Assembly (NCBI GenBank): GCA_905234785.1
Contig: CAJOIP010000018.1
Location: forward strand, 1 to 35,383
Origin: an uncultured Eggerthellaceae bacterium
GTDB taxonomy: Bacteria; Actinomycetota; Coriobacteriia; Coriobacteriales; Eggerthellaceae
Length of the DNA stretch: 35,383 nucleotides
Direction: 5' to 3'
The notes under the pieces were generated by a model, which was not told the DNA's origin, searched no databases, and worked only from the letters and a program-made list of their open reading frames with translations. A program made the translations under genes and the position numbers. Shown here one piece after another: positions 23,949 through 32,779 of the stretch (its first letter is position 1; each line of letters starts with the position of its first letter).

Positions 23949-26078
23949 GTGACTACAGCGGTAGCGTGGATGGCCCCGGTTTGCGCCCTCATCGGCATTC
24001 TGGTGGCTGCCTACCTCGGAAGCTCGGTGTTGAAGGCAGACCCGGGCTCCGACAAGATGAACAGCATTTCCATTAAGATCCAACAGGGTGCGCAGGCGTT
24101 CTTGTTGAGCGAATACAAGTTGCTCATCATCTTCATGCTTGTCGTCGCCATCATCATGGCCATCGTGCCCGTGCTCGGCCCGCTCATGGCGCTCGCCTTC
24201 ATCACCGGCGGCGTGCTTTCCGCAGCGGCCGGCTACGTCGGCATGTACGTCGCCACGCGCGCTAACACGCGTACGGCGCATGCGGCTGAGGATTCGGTTG
24301 CGAAGGCTCTGAACATCAGCTTCAAGTCCGGCCTCACCATGGGCCTGTGCGTCGCTTCGTTCGCGCTGATGGGCTTGTCGCTTTGGCTGCTGCTCCTCGT
24401 GTTCGGCGTCGATCTGTCTCTGCCCGAGCTCATCCACAAGCGCATCGATATCGTCGAGGGCTTCGCCACCGGCGCTTCCGCCGTAGCCCTGTTCGCCCGT
24501 GTTGGCGGCGGCATCTACACGAAGGCCGCCGACGTGGGCGCCGACCTCGTCGGCAAGGTCGAGGCCGGCATCCCCGAGGACGACCCGCGCAACCCGGCGA
24601 CCATCGCCGACAACGTGGGCGACAACGTGGGCGACGTCGCGGGCATGGGCGCCGACCTCTTCGAGTCCTACACCGGCTCCATCCTGGCCCCGACGATCCT
24701 CGCCGCCACGTTCGGCGCGCTCGGCTACTTCAACGGCGTCATCGACTTCGTGTGGGCGCTCGTCACACCGGTCATCATCGCCGCATGCGGCATCATCACC
24801 TCGATCATCGGCCTGTTCGCCGTGCGCACGAAGGAAGGCGGCGAGCTTCACAAGGCCCTGAACCGCGGCACCTACCTGGCCGCCGGCATCGAGATCGTCG
24901 TCATCTTCGTGATCTTCTTCATCTGGAACTCGCAGACCTATGACTGCCAGCCGCTGTACCTGTTCGGCTCGGTCATCTGCGGTTTGGTTGCCGGCTTGCT
25001 CATCGGCAAGATCACCGAGTACTTCTGCTCCGATGCGTACAAGCCGGTCCACAAGATCGCCGAGTCCGCCGAGACGGGCGCTGCAACGGTCATCATCGAG
25101 GGCCTCGGCACGGGCATGCTTTCCACCATTGCGCCGATTGTCCTCGTCGCACTCGCCATCATCGGCGCGTACACGTTCGGCAACATGGCGTTCCCGAACG
25201 CCAACGTCGAAGCGGGCGGCATCGCCGCCGGCCTGTTCGGCGTCGGCTTGGCAGCAACGGGCATGCTGTCCAACACCGCCATCACCATCGGCGTCGACGC
25301 TTACGGCCCTGTCGCTGACAACGCAGGCGGCATTGCCGAGATGGCCGGCCTTCCCGAGGAAGTACGCGACCGCACCGACGCCCTCGACGCCGTCGGCAAC
25401 ACCACGGCCGCCATCGCGAAGGGCTTCGCCATTTCGTCCGCAGGCCTTGCCGCAATCTCGCTGTTCGTGTCCTACCAGGCCACGATGCACGCGCAGATTC
25501 CCGGCTTCGAGCTGACGCTGACCGACCCGCTGATCGTAGCCGGCATCTTCATCGGCGCCATGATGCCGTTCATGTTCGCGGCGCTGACCATGGGCGCTGT
25601 GTCGCGCGCGGCACATGCCATGGTCGAAGAGGTCCGTCGCCAGTTCCGCGAGATTCCCGGCATCATGGAATACGAGAACGAGCCCGAGTACGACAAGTGC
25701 GTCGGCATCTCCACGACGTCTGCGCTGCATGAGATGATGCTTCCCGGCATCCTGGCCGTCGTCGTGCCGATCGTCATCGGCTGCTTCAATCCGGCCATGC
25801 TCGGCGGTTTCCTTGCCGGCGCCGTGGCTACGGGCATGCTCATGGCCATCTTCATGTCGAACTCCGGTGGCGCATGGGACAACGCCAAGAAGTACATCGA
25901 GAAGGGCGCCCATGGCGGCAAGGGCTCCGAAGCCCACAAGGCCGCCGTCGTCGGCGACACGGTGGGCGACCCGTTCAAGGACACGTCCGGCCCGTCCATG
26001 AACATCCTCATCAACCTCATGACGATCATCTCGCTGACCTTCAGCCCGCTGTTCATCATGATCCAGACGATGCTGTAA
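23949..26078 (+). CDS. hppA: Membrane pyrophosphatase (K+-dependent type)
   Basis: 709 aa, about 16 hydrophobic helices. It hydrolyses pyrophosphate and pumps H+ or Na+ across the membrane. The substrate-binding segment is intact from residue 196 (DVGADLVGKVE, EDDPRNPATIADN, GDVAGMGADLF), as is the C-terminal GDTVGDPFKDTSGPS. In GNTTAAIAKGF, residue 487 is Ala where K+-independent enzymes have Lys, so a K+-dependent enzyme is predicted. I cannot decide the pumped ion. GTG 23949 has AGGAGG five bases upstream and is preferred over TTG 23904. It is transcribed alone and ends at a strong hairpin. Confidence 0.97.
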   Translation: MTTAVAWMAPVCALIGILVAAYLGSSVLKADPGSDKMNSISIKIQQGAQAFLLSEYKLLIIFMLVVAIIMAIVPVLGPLMALAFITGGVLSAAAGYVGMYVATRANTRTAHAAEDSVAKALNISFKSGLTMGLCVASFALMGLSLWLLLLVFGVDLSLPELIHKRIDIVEGFATGASAVALFARVGGGIYTKAADVGADLVGKVEAGIPEDDPRNPATIADNVGDNVGDVAGMGADLFESYTGSILAPTILAATFGALGYFNGVIDFVWALVTPVIIAACGIITSIIGLFAVRTKEGGELHKALNRGTYLAAGIEIVVIFVIFFIWNSQTYDCQPLYLFGSVICGLVAGLLIGKITEYFCSDAYKPVHKIAESAETGAATVIIEGLGTGMLSTIAPIVLVALAIIGAYTFGNMAFPNANVEAGGIAAGLFGVGLAATGMLSNTAITIGVDAYGPVADNAGGIAEMAGLPEEVRDRTDALDAVGNTTAAIAKGFAISSAGLAAISLFVSYQATMHAQIPGFELTLTDPLIVAGIFIGAMMPFMFAALTMGAVSRAAHAMVEEVRRQFREIPGIMEYENEPEYDKCVGISTTSALHEMMLPGILAVVVPIVIGCFNPAMLGGFLAGAVATGMLMAIFMSNSGGAWDNAKKYIEKGAHGGKGSEAHKAAVVGDTVGDPFKDTSGPSMNILINLMTIISLTFSPLFIMIQTML

Positions 26079-26099
26079 GCGCATTCTCGCCAACGAATT

Positions 26100-26130
26100 G
26101 AAAGCCCGCTCTTCGGAGCGGGCTTTCTTG
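26100..26130 (+). terminator. Rho-independent terminator after hppA
   Basis: A perfect 12-bp stem (GAAAGCCCGCTC at 26100-26111, complement at 26116-26127) is closed by a UUCG tetraloop and followed by TT. The T-tract is short, but the stem is very stable and lies 21 bp after the hppA stop. Confidence 0.85.
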
Positions 26131-26190
26131 CATGTGGACCCGTTCCGGAATCCCATCACGGAGCACACAACCCGCACTATTAGCCGCAGC

Positions 26191-26352
26191 GGGGTGCAAA
26201 ACCCCGAATCTCGTGCGCCGCGTGCTCAAGATTGCGACTCTTGCACCCGTATTTGCACCGAATCATGGGTTTTGCACCCGAAATCAGGTCCTTTCAGGTG
26301 CAAAACTTGAAATCCCGTGCATGACGTGTTCAGGATTGCGGGTTCTGCACCC
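26191..26352. repeat. GGGTGCARAACCC repeat array
   Basis: This gene-free spacer between hppA and dnaG carries two 56-bp direct copies (26193-26248 and 26297-26352), identical at 41 of 56 positions with no gaps. The mini-palindrome GGGTGCARAACCC occurs on the plus strand at 26192-26204 and on the minus strand at 26267-26279 and 26340-26352, with further TTGCACCC pieces. Each unit can form a small hairpin. The function is unknown; it looks like an interspersed repeat or a set of binding sites. Confidence 0.75.
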
Positions 26353-26415
26353 GGATCTACGAAATACACCGCGATAGTACCAGGGTGGTGCTAGTTGTGA
26401 AATACTCGGACTCGA

Positions 26416-28254
26416 TCAGATCGAAGGATGATGCGAGGCCCGTTTCGCAGCGAGCGTTTTCTGAAGCTCGACGACCGCTTGGAACATGATGTCGCGCTCA
26501 TCTTGCGCCATCGAGTCGGATTGCTTCAGCTGCGCGTTCATCGTTGCCAGGGAAGCTTCCATATCCCCGATTTCGAGCTCTTCGATGAGGAAGGAAATCG
26601 TCTGCTCGAGGCTTTCGCCTTCGGAAAGGGTCGCCCCGGTGAGCGAGCCCGCTGCACGCGGCGTCTTCTCGGCAATGCGCGTGATGAGGTTCGCAGCCGA
26701 GACATCAGGCTGGTCGGCGAGTATGCCGAGCATCGTCTCGGCGATTTGGGCGTTCGCCATGCCGTGCCATTGCGTTTGCGCGAGGGAATCCGCATGCAAA
26801 AGCGCTGTTTGCGGGTTTTGGCTCAGCAAGCTCAGCAAGCGTCTCTCGAACCTTCGCCTACTCTTCTCGCTTTCGCTTATTTCAACCTGCGTAGATGGCG
26901 GAACGGCTTCAGCCGACTCGTCATTCCGGTACGTGCGGGGCGGCTGCACGCGGGCGAGCGCGTCGAGCACGTCCGCTTCCCTCATCTGCAATCGGCTTGC
27001 GAGCTGCACGGCGTAATCCTTGGCGAGCAGCGACGTCTTTATGGGCGCGAGCACCGACAAGGCATCCGAAAGGGCCAGCGTGCGGCCCTCGGCGCTCGTC
27101 AGGTCGTGCGCCGCGAGCCTGCGGTCGATGCCGTACATCACAAGCGGCTTCGCGTCATCGACAAGCGCGCGAAGCTCTTCGGTACCACGTTGCGCGACGA
27201 AATCGGCAGGGTCGAGGTCGTCGGGCAACGTGACGGCGCACAGCTCGACGCGTGCCTTGCCGGCCTCGGGCGTCATGTCCTCGTTGATGAACCCCAGTGC
27301 GCGGTCTGCCGCGCGTTGGCCGGCTGCATCGCCGTCAAACAGGTACACGATGCGCTTCGAAGCATGCTTCGAAATCAGGCGGATGTGCTGGATGGTCAGC
27401 GCCGTGCCCAGCGTGGCGACAGCATTCTCGATACCGCTTTCGTGCAGGGCGATAACGTCGGTATAGCCCTCGACGACGATCGCAACGCCCGTGTTCGTCA
27501 TGGCCTTCTTGGCTTTGTCCAAGCCGTACAGCACGTTCGACTTATGGAACAGCGGCGTCTCCTGGGAGTTAAGGTACTTCGGCTCTCCATCGCCGATGAC
27601 GCGCCCGCCGAAGGCGATGCATTCCCCCTGGGTGTCGAAGATAGGGAACATGACGCGGTTGTAGAAGCGGTCGTTCACGCGGCCGCCATCGCGCTGCACG
27701 GCGACGTTCGCATCGATCATCTCCTGGAGCTTGAAGCCTTTCGAAGATAGGTGGCGCACCAGCGCCTGCCTTCCCGGAGCGAAGCCGAGCTTCCACTTCT
27801 TGGGAACGATGCCGCCGAGGTTGCGGCCTCCAAGGTAGCTGCGCGCCTTGTCAGCATCGCCCGACTTTCCGCGCATGAGCTGCGCATGGTAGAACTCGCA
27901 CGTCTCGGCGCATACCGCCCTCAAGCGCGCCTTATGGCCCTGCGTGACGCCGCTTCCACCTGCTTCGTGAATGTCGATGTGGGCACGGTCTGCGAGGAAG
28001 CGCACGGCGTCAGGAAACGTCAGGTCGTCGAGCTTCATGATGAACTTGAAGACGTCGCCGCCTTCGCCGCAGCCGAAGCAATGCCAAAGCTGCGTGGAAG
28101 GATCGATCTTGCATGACGGCGTCTTCTCGTTATGAAACGGGCAGCAGCACCAGAATTCGCGACCGCGCTGCTTCAGCGGCACGCGCTCGCCGAAGAGCGC
28201 GACTATGTCGCTTGCGTCACGGACTTTCTGGATATCTTCGTCGCTGATTGCCAT
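26416..28254 (-). CDS. dnaG: DNA primase
   Basis: 612 aa. It makes RNA primers at the replication fork. The N-terminal zinc-binding domain has Cys38, His41, Cys59 and Cys62 (CPFH, then CFGC). The central catalytic core includes LGGRNLGGIVPKKWKLGFAPG and a TOPRIM domain from about residue 255 (VVEGYTDVIALHESG, YLFDGDAAGQRAADRAL). The C-terminal DnaB-interaction region is divergent, as usual. ATG 28254 gives the normal N-terminus; the frame is open much further upstream, but that is antisense to the neighbouring gene. No SD precedes the ATG, and TATTAT lies six bases before it, so the mRNA may be leaderless. Confidence 0.95.
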   Translation of the reverse strand: MAISDEDIQKVRDASDIVALFGERVPLKQRGREFWCCCPFHNEKTPSCKIDPSTQLWHCFGCGEGGDVFKFIMKLDDLTFPDAVRFLADRAHIDIHEAGGSGVTQGHKARLRAVCAETCEFYHAQLMRGKSGDADKARSYLGGRNLGGIVPKKWKLGFAPGRQALVRHLSSKGFKLQEMIDANVAVQRDGGRVNDRFYNRVMFPIFDTQGECIAFGGRVIGDGEPKYLNSQETPLFHKSNVLYGLDKAKKAMTNTGVAIVVEGYTDVIALHESGIENAVATLGTALTIQHIRLISKHASKRIVYLFDGDAAGQRAADRALGFINEDMTPEAGKARVELCAVTLPDDLDPADFVAQRGTEELRALVDDAKPLVMYGIDRRLAAHDLTSAEGRTLALSDALSVLAPIKTSLLAKDYAVQLASRLQMREADVLDALARVQPPRTYRNDESAEAVPPSTQVEISESEKSRRRFERRLLSLLSQNPQTALLHADSLAQTQWHGMANAQIAETMLGILADQPDVSAANLITRIAEKTPRAAGSLTGATLSEGESLEQTISFLIEELEIGDMEASLATMNAQLKQSDSMAQDERDIMFQAVVELQKTLAAKRASHHPSI

Positions 28255-28338
28255 GAGGGTATAATAGCGCAAACATGATGAACCATAGGGGCGAGCAGAT
28301 GCGCGCTCCTGCGAACGTGAATAGAGAGACAACGTAGT
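28255..28338. promoter_or_regulatory. Divergent dnaG/dgt promoter region
   Basis: 84 bp separate the two start codons. TATAAT at 28260-28265 reads as a consensus -10 toward dgt. The same bases read as TATTAT (28266-28261) toward dnaG, whose ATG begins six bases later. No good -35 is visible for either direction. If both are used, the two polymerases would compete for one site. Confidence 0.45.
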
Positions 28339-29565
28339 ATGACCGCGGCCAAGATTCCTTACCTGACGCTCGATCCTGATATCGAGAAAGCCATCCAAGA
28401 AGACCGCGCGGGCAACTGGCGCAATCCCCTTGCCTTCAACGACGAGGACGTCGTGCGTCGCGAAGACAACGTGCATGATTACGCGACGACCACGCGCCCC
28501 GCGTTCGCGCGCGATATCGAGAAGATCATCAACATCCCCGCGTACAACCGCTATGCGGACAAGACGCAGGTGTTCTCGTTCGTCGAGAATGACGATATCT
28601 GCCGCCGCGGTCTCCACGTGCAGCTCGTAAGCCGTATATCGCGCGCCATTGGCGAGTTGCTGGGGCTTAACGTTCAGCTCATCGAGGCCATCGCGCTCGG
28701 GCATGATTTGGGCCACACGCCATTTGGCCATGCGGGGGAGCGATACCTGTCCGAAAACTACGAGCAGCGCACGGGCCTGTGTTTCCGACATAACGTGCAT
28801 TCGGTACGCGTCATGGACCAGCTGTACCGCCGCAACATCAGCCTGCAAACGCTCGACGGCGCGCTGTGCCATAACGGCGAATTCGCACAGCAGGTGCTGC
28901 AGCTCGGCACTACGAAGACGTTCGAGGCGCTCGACGAGGCCGTCAGCCTGTGCACGGCGGATGCGAAGCAGATAAAATCGCTGCGTCCCTCGACGCTCGA
29001 GGGGTGCGTCGTTCGCGTATCGGACATGATCGCCTACATCGGCAAGGACCGAGCAGACGCCATCGACGTCGGCATCATAGGCTCGCATTCGATATTCGAC
29101 TCGTCGTACATCGGGCGCACGAATGCGCAGATCATAAACAACATGACGGTCGATATCGTGAACAACAGCTATCGCAAGGACCACATAGCGATGAGCGAGG
29201 AAGCATATCAGGACATCGTGCTTGCCAAGAAGCAGAACTACGAGAAGATCTACTTCCAAGAGGGCACGGTATCCGAGTTCGAGAACATCGTGCAGGAGAT
29301 GTTCGCCGAATTGTACGAACGCCTGCTGCAGGACTTGCTCGCAGGCGACGAGTCGTCGCCCGTGTTCAAGCATCATGTGCAGTCGCTCGTGGCGAAATCG
29401 GTCGCCATCAAACGCGACGAGTACTTGCGGGAAGAGCCGAACCGCATCATCGCCGACTACATATCCTCGATGACCGACAGCTACTTCATCGCCCTGCACC
29501 GCCACCTGTTCCCGAATAGCCCCCATCGCATCTTCAAACGCGAGTATTGCGACGACCTGCTATAA
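28339..29565 (+). CDS. dgt: dGTPase-like dNTP triphosphohydrolase
   Basis: 408 aa, HD-domain protein. The metal-binding residues are in RRGLHVQLVSRI (first His) and IALGHDLGHTPFGHAGE (His122-Asp123), followed by LCFRHNVHSVRVMDQL and a later DMIAYIGKDRADAID that carries the last Asp. These motifs mark the dGTPase/SAMHD1 family, which converts dNTPs to nucleosides and triphosphate. It is usual to find such a gene next to dnaG in Gram-positive bacteria. SD is weak (GAGAGA, 10 bases upstream). The def operon begins 51 bp later from its own promoter. Confidence 0.92.
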   Translation: MTAAKIPYLTLDPDIEKAIQEDRAGNWRNPLAFNDEDVVRREDNVHDYATTTRPAFARDIEKIINIPAYNRYADKTQVFSFVENDDICRRGLHVQLVSRISRAIGELLGLNVQLIEAIALGHDLGHTPFGHAGERYLSENYEQRTGLCFRHNVHSVRVMDQLYRRNISLQTLDGALCHNGEFAQQVLQLGTTKTFEALDEAVSLCTADAKQIKSLRPSTLEGCVVRVSDMIAYIGKDRADAIDVGIIGSHSIFDSSYIGRTNAQIINNMTVDIVNNSYRKDHIAMSEEAYQDIVLAKKQNYEKIYFQEGTVSEFENIVQEMFAELYERLLQDLLAGDESSPVFKHHVQSLVAKSVAIKRDEYLREEPNRIIADYISSMTDSYFIALHRHLFPNSPHRIFKREYCDDLL

Positions 29566-29570
29566 CCTGC

Positions 29571-29579
29571 TGGTATACT
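29571..29579 (+). promoter_or_regulatory. Extended -10 promoter for def-fmt-rsmB
   Basis: TGGTATACT at 29571-29579 is an extended -10 just after the dgt stop, with a predicted start near 29586, about 30 bases before def. No -35 is needed for this class and none is evident. Confidence 0.5.
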
Positions 29580-29616
29580 GATTCAATCTTTCGCTTGACA
29601 ACCAAAGAAGGAAACC

Positions 29617-30168
29617 ATGCTCAAAATCATTCAATCGCCCGATCCGTTGCTCAACCAGGTGAGCGAGCCGTGCGATCCGAGCGACCGCAGCTTGAAGAAA
29701 CTCGCCAAGCAGATGGAAAAAGCCATGTACGCCACCGACGGCGTCGGCATCGCCGCTCCCCAGGTCGGCGTTTTGAAGCGCCTCATCGTCGTCGAGACAA
29801 CGCCCGAAGACGAGGACGGCGCACGCAACCCGCTCGCTTTGCTCAACCCGGAAATCGTCGAGACGTGGGGCGAACCCGAAATCAACGAGGAAGGCTGCCT
29901 GTCATGCCCCGGCATCTACGTGCCGATCGAGCGCAAGCCGTGGGCGCGCGTGCGGTACCAGGACTTCAAGGGCGAAGAATGGGAAATCGAAAGCGACGGC
30001 CTGCTGGGCCGCTGCCTCCAGCATGAAATCGACCACCTGAACGGCATCACGCTGTTCGAAAGCGCAAGCCCGCGCGAGCGCATAAAGGCGCTTGCGGCTT
30101 ACGAGGAAGCCCGCAGGCTCGGCGCGAAGCCTGGCGAGGTCTCCGTCGACAAGCGGATGGTGCGTTAA
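29617..30168 (+). CDS. def: Peptide deformylase
   Basis: 183 aa. It removes the N-formyl group from new proteins. All three active-site motifs are intact: GVGIAAPQVG (42-51), EGCLS with metal ligand Cys94, and QHEIDHLNG with His136, Glu137 and His140. GAAGGAAA precedes the ATG. The stop overlaps the fmt start (TAATG), so production of the formylating and deformylating enzymes is coupled. Confidence 0.97.
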   Translation: MLKIIQSPDPLLNQVSEPCDPSDRSLKKLAKQMEKAMYATDGVGIAAPQVGVLKRLIVVETTPEDEDGARNPLALLNPEIVETWGEPEINEEGCLSCPGIYVPIERKPWARVRYQDFKGEEWEIESDGLLGRCLQHEIDHLNGITLFESASPRERIKALAAYEEARRLGAKPGEVSVDKRMVR

Positions 30169-31118
30169 TGCGCGCTGTTTTCATGGGGACGCCTGCGCTC
30201 GCCGCCACCATCTTAAAGGGGCTTGCCGAAGCACATGACGTCGTCGGCGTCGTGACGCGTCCCGATGCGGTGCGGGGCAGGGGCAACAAGACAGTTCCCT
30301 CGCCTGTGAAAGACGCTGCGCTCGGCATCGGCATACCCGTGCTCGAGCGCACGTCGCTGCGAGACGCCGATTCCGTTAAGGCAATTAAGGAATTGAAACC
30401 CGACGTCATTTGCGTGGCTGCATGTGGAATTATCTTGCCCGCCGAAGTTCTCGACATCCCGACCTACGGGTGCCTTAACGTTCATACGTCGCTGCTGCCA
30501 CGCTGGAGGGGAGCCGCGCCCATCGAACGCTCGATCTTGGAAGGCGACGAGCTTTCCGGCGTCTGCATCATGCGCATGGAAGAGGGGCTCGACACAGGCG
30601 ATTACTGCAAGCGGGTGGAAGTCCCGATTGACGGAATGTACGTTGACGAGCTTAGCGAAACACTTGCGCTCATCGGCGCAGAGCAGCTTGTCGAAGCTAT
30701 AGGCGATGTAGCATCCGGCGCCGTAGTTTGGACTTCGCAGGGCGAAGACGGCATTACATACGCCGAGAAGATCAAGAAGGGCGAACTTGCGCTCGACCCG
30801 AGCGATGGAGCGGCGCGGGCGGTGGCGAAGGTTCGCGCGTCAAGCGCTGCCCATCCCGCGCGTGTCGAAGTCGCCAAACGCACGCTTGCCGTCGAACGTG
30901 CGGCGCTTGTCGAAGATCCGCAGGGAGTGGCGTTATGCGGCGACCTTGTCGCCGGCGAAGCGAAGTTCGCCGCGAAACGCCTCTTCTTGAAGGCGGCTGA
31001 TGGGGCGTTCGAGCTTTTGAACGTGAAGCCCGATGGGAAGAAGAGCATGGATGCCCGGTCGTTCGCAGGCGGCATCCAGGGAATAAAGAACATGCGACTG
31101 ACGTGGGGGAGAGCATGA
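30168..31118 (+). CDS. fmt: Methionyl-tRNA formyltransferase
   Basis: 316 aa. It transfers a formyl group from 10-formyl-THF to initiator Met-tRNA. The catalytic residues are present: Asn104 and His106 in LNVHTSLLPRWRGAAPI, and Asp142 in EEGLDTGDY. The C-terminal OB-like tRNA-binding domain runs from about 205 to the end. Its ATG overlaps the def stop by one base, and its own stop overlaps the rsmB ATG by four. Confidence 0.97.
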   Translation: MRAVFMGTPALAATILKGLAEAHDVVGVVTRPDAVRGRGNKTVPSPVKDAALGIGIPVLERTSLRDADSVKAIKELKPDVICVAACGIILPAEVLDIPTYGCLNVHTSLLPRWRGAAPIERSILEGDELSGVCIMRMEEGLDTGDYCKRVEVPIDGMYVDELSETLALIGAEQLVEAIGDVASGAVVWTSQGEDGITYAEKIKKGELALDPSDGAARAVAKVRASSAAHPARVEVAKRTLAVERAALVEDPQGVALCGDLVAGEAKFAAKRLFLKAADGAFELLNVKPDGKKSMDARSFAGGIQGIKNMRLTWGRA

Positions 31119-32776
31119 GCGAGGAGTTGAAGGGCGCAGAGGGGAACGAAGAGCGCCGCAGCTGGGTTCCCAACCGCAAGCAGAAACAGCGGAAGAGCAA
31201 GAAGGAATTCGACCGCAAGAAGATGGAAAACCTCGTCGACGAGGACAAGCCCGTCTACAAGGGCGAGCTCGACCCGCGCAAGAAAGACCCTGCGCGCAAG
31301 CCACGCTCGGTTTCCCGTTCCGAGGAGAAGGTCCGCGCGAAGGCCGAGCGCCTCGCCGAGGAAGACCCGACGCTCGCCGCGAAGAAGGCGGTTAAAATCA
31401 CTGATTTCAGGGACCAGTTCGAGCGTTGCGAGGCAAGCCCGGGTCGCCTCGCGGCCCTGTACGCGACCCAGCAGGTTCGCAGACGTCAGGCATACGCGCA
31501 AGAGGTCATCGAGTCGACGATCGACAAATCGACCATCTCGCAGCAAGACCGCGCGTTCGCAACGCTGCTCACGCTCGGCGTCGTCAGCTCGGTTGGCGCG
31601 CTCGACATCATCATAAATCGGTGCCTGGCAAGCCCGCGCGACATAAAACCCGACGTGCGAGATGCCATGCGCATTTCCGCCTACGAGATCATGTACCTGC
31701 GCAAGGCGCCGCATGCCGCGCTCGACCAGGGCGTCGAGCTCGTGCGCGCCGTTGCGCCGAGTGCGGCGGGCCTGGCCAATGCCGTGCTGCACCGCGTTCT
31801 CGAGTCGACGGCGGAATTCCCCTTCGGCGATCCTTCGAAGGACCTCGAAGCGCTTGCGCTCTTGTACGCGTTCCCGTCATGGTTGGCGAGAAAGCTCATC
31901 GAGGACATGGGCGCTCAAGCCGCCGTCGACCTCATGCGCGCCTCGAACGACCCGGCCCCCCTGTTCATTCACGTGAACGCCTTGAAGGCCACCGACGAGG
32001 AAGTCGTTAGGTTGTTCGAGGAAGTCGGCGCCACGGTCGAGCCCGCTTCTGCAGGCGGCATCGAGACGCCCGGCTGCTACCGCATATCCGATTCCCGCGC
32101 GCTAACCGATGGGCGCATTCGCCGCTTGTTCGGGCAGGGGAAGATCCTCGTTTCTGATGCTGCTGCGCAAGCTGTTGCGAACAGCGTGCTGGAGTTCGGC
32201 AAGCCTGATTCGATTCTCGAAGTCGGCGCAGGCCGGGGCACGAAGACCATCATGCTGCAATCTGACGCAATGCGCGCATTCGGTGTGCAGCTCAACCTCA
32301 CTTCGATGGACACCCATACGTTCAAGACCGAGCTCTTGAAAGCTCGCGCCGAAGAATACGGAGTCGAGCTCTCCGAGGTCGTTTCCGGTAACGCCGCGCG
32401 TCTCGATTCCGTCATGCCCGGCCGGGAATTCGGCATCGTATTCATCGACGCACCGTGCTCAGGGCTTGGAACGCTCCGCCGTCATCAGGACATCCGCTGG
32501 CGTATTAGCGCCGAGCAGATCGACGCGCTTGCCGATACGGGGCTCGACCTTTTGAAATCTGCAGCAGGCCATGTGAGCGAGGGCGGTTGCATCGTATACG
32601 CCACGTGCACGGTCACCTACGCGGAGAACAACGGCGTCGTGAAGCGGTTCCTCGAAAGCGAGGAGGGCACCGGCTTCAAACTCGTGCCGATTAACGGAAA
32701 AGCATGCTTTTCCACTCAGGTTTTTGGAAATTCTCCCGATGCGCACTTTGCAGCGCGGTTCGTTCGTGTACAATAG
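31115..32776 (+). CDS. rsmB: 16S rRNA m5C967 methyltransferase RsmB-like
   Basis: 553 aa. A NusB-like RNA-binding domain (about 110-240) is followed by a SAM-dependent methyltransferase domain. The catalytic pair is Cys448 (DAPCSGLGTLRR) and Cys498 (VYATCTVTYAENN), and the SAM site is ILEVGAGRGTKT. It methylates cytosine in 16S rRNA. The first 108 residues are an unusual Lys/Arg/Glu-rich, probably disordered extension absent from E. coli RsmB. ATG 31115 overlaps the fmt stop (ATGA) and has GGGGGAGAG upstream. This order after def-fmt is conserved. Confidence 0.94.
   Translation: MSEELKGAEGNEERRSWVPNRKQKQRKSKKEFDRKKMENLVDEDKPVYKGELDPRKKDPARKPRSVSRSEEKVRAKAERLAEEDPTLAAKKAVKITDFRDQFERCEASPGRLAALYATQQVRRRQAYAQEVIESTIDKSTISQQDRAFATLLTLGVVSSVGALDIIINRCLASPRDIKPDVRDAMRISAYEIMYLRKAPHAALDQGVELVRAVAPSAAGLANAVLHRVLESTAEFPFGDPSKDLEALALLYAFPSWLARKLIEDMGAQAAVDLMRASNDPAPLFIHVNALKATDEEVVRLFEEVGATVEPASAGGIETPGCYRISDSRALTDGRIRRLFGQGKILVSDAAAQAVANSVLEFGKPDSILEVGAGRGTKTIMLQSDAMRAFGVQLNLTSMDTHTFKTELLKARAEEYGVELSEVVSGNAARLDSVMPGREFGIVFIDAPCSGLGTLRRHQDIRWRISAEQIDALADTGLDLLKSAAGHVSEGGCIVYATCTVTYAENNGVVKRFLESEEGTGFKLVPINGKACFSTQVFGNSPDAHFAARFVRVQ
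32747..32774 (+). promoter_or_regulatory. Promoter at the end of rsmB
   Basis: TTTGCA (32747-32752), a 16-bp spacer and TACAAT (32769-32774) form a plausible promoter overlapping the rsmB stop. It would transcribe the structured segment and possibly the XRE-cupin gene. Confidence 0.45.
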
Positions 32777-32779
32777 CGC

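Noticed and set aside
26191..26352. CRISPR or tRNA-like structure in the hppA-dnaG spacer
   Set aside because: Only two diverged long copies and no regular spacers; no cloverleaf or CCA end could be drawn.
28283..28312. AGGGGCG...CGCTCCT segment resembling the ilvB REP arms
   Set aside because: Only the first few bases match and the inverted pairing is poor, so it is probably just promoter-region sequence.
28255..29526. Upstream extension of the dnaG frame
   Set aside because: It lies antisense to dgt and has no primase similarity; ATG 28254 gives the normal DnaG N-terminus.
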